From positions 1 to 52,470 of the forward strand of contig CAMBEL010000011.1 in assembly GCA_945865605.1 (NCBI GenBank): a DNA stretch of 52,470 nt, given 5' to 3'. The stretch comes from Bifidobacterium breve (GTDB taxonomy: Bacteria; Actinomycetota; Acidimicrobiia; IMCC26256; JAENVU01). Below are positions 52,194-52,470 of the stretch, piece by piece (positions within the stretch are counted from its first letter, which is position 1; each line of letters begins with the position of its first letter). The notes under the pieces are model-generated. The model did no database searches and was not told where the DNA came from. It worked only from the letters and a program-made list of their open reading frames with translations. Position numbers and translations under genes: made by a program.

Positions 52194-52470
52194 CTATCGG
52201 GTTAGAGAGATGGGCATCAACGCAGGAGCCACGTCTGAACCTATCGGCCACACGATCCCGAATACCCCCTCCTTGGCAGCCCTGCAACTGTCCGCAGTGC
52301 TCGTAGGGCATCGCACGGGCAACGTGGGTGTCGGATATACGTCAAGTGGTCCTTCGACGGCTAACCGCGTACTGAACACCGTCTCCCGCGCGTCCAGGAA
52401 TGTTTGGAGTCGTTTCGGCTTACCGGTGATCAACCCGTCTACGCCCATATCGAGCAGACGGCCCCACTCC
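52194..52470 (-). CDS. glycerophosphodiester phosphodiesterase-like protein, C-terminal part
   Basis: The frame is open to the right window edge, so the start lies outside. The visible first residues read EWGRLLDMGVDGLITGKPKRLQTFL, matching the last conserved block of GDPD TIM-barrels ('..LL..GVDGIITD.P..L...L'), where Asp after IT is Gly here. After this block about 60 residues continue (ARETVFSTRLAVEGPLDVYP...), longer than a usual GDPD end and without clear similarity. Function assignment rests on a short segment. Confidence 0.6.
   Translation of the reverse strand, partial: EWGRLLDMGVDGLITGKPKRLQTFLDARETVFSTRLAVEGPLDVYPTPTLPVRCPTSTADSCRAAKEGVFGIVWPIGSDVAPALMPISLTR

Noticed and set aside
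1-52470. CRISPR array, prophage or complete insertion sequence
   Set aside because: No regularly spaced direct repeats of suitable length, no integrase, transposase catalytic domain or terminal inverted repeats flanked by target duplications were found; the TnpB-like gene lacks its nuclease domain and element ends.

Overview
The window looks like one stretch of chromosome from a moderate-GC member of the Actinomycetota, most likely an Acidimicrobiia-type lineage; this is inferred from gene content and order, and no rRNA or tRNA gene is present to confirm it. The main clues are a lexA / LysM-protein / nrdR / nrdJ cluster with Gram-positive-type LexA boxes, a rimO-pgsA-cinA-thpR-recA string, a HelD-type RNA-polymerase helicase, a DUF3097 gene, an EttA-type ABC-F protein and many GTG starts with GTGA/ATGA overlaps.

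Layout. 1-4083 (+): a peptide/nickel-type ABC importer operon (two permeases, two ATPases; the first permease is cut by the window edge). 4156-13562 (-): glutathione peroxidase, a small PLDc_N/SHOCT membrane protein, then a tight run transcribed helD, pepF, ettA, rlmD, fumC. 13638-15743 (-): quinone oxidoreductase, a protein that looks like only the front half of a TnpB nuclease, and a histidine phosphatase. 15796-22113: SnoaL-like protein, zinc alcohol dehydrogenase, NUDIX hydrolase, SDR, HU, DinG-like helicase, MaoC dehydratase. 22221-26925: DUF3097, VOC protein, then a visibly GC-richer patch with a Coq4-like protein, an MFS exporter and an unknown protein. 27015-31967: class II ribonucleotide reductase, NrdR, LysM protein and divergent LexA. 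32166-39767 (-): a seven-gene run transcribed miaB, miaA, dapF, hflX, dapC, dapD, dapE that joins tRNA modification with diaminopimelate synthesis. 39854-45549: TauE/SafE permease, then recA, thpR, cinA, pgsA, rimO. 45812-52470: small membrane protein, FtsK, double-GNAT protein, SDR, RNase J, and the end of a glycerophosphodiesterase-like gene.

Regulation is unusually legible. lexA has three LexA boxes and a near-perfectly spaced promoter that implies a leaderless mRNA. recA has a LexA box inside its promoter spacer. recA and the LysM gene also share a second two-block element at almost the same distance from the LexA box, which resembles the PafBC-type damage promoter of mycobacteria. nrdJ has two NrdR boxes 31 bp apart.

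Most worth a second look: the stand-alone TnpB-N-terminal-like gene; the shared SOS-gene element; a four-copy dispersed palindrome at intergenic sites; miaA, whose P-loop is encoded upstream of any canonical start codon; a structured leader before a small membrane protein; and a VOC gene remnant next to lexA. No CRISPR array, tRNA, rRNA, phage or intact insertion sequence was seen.
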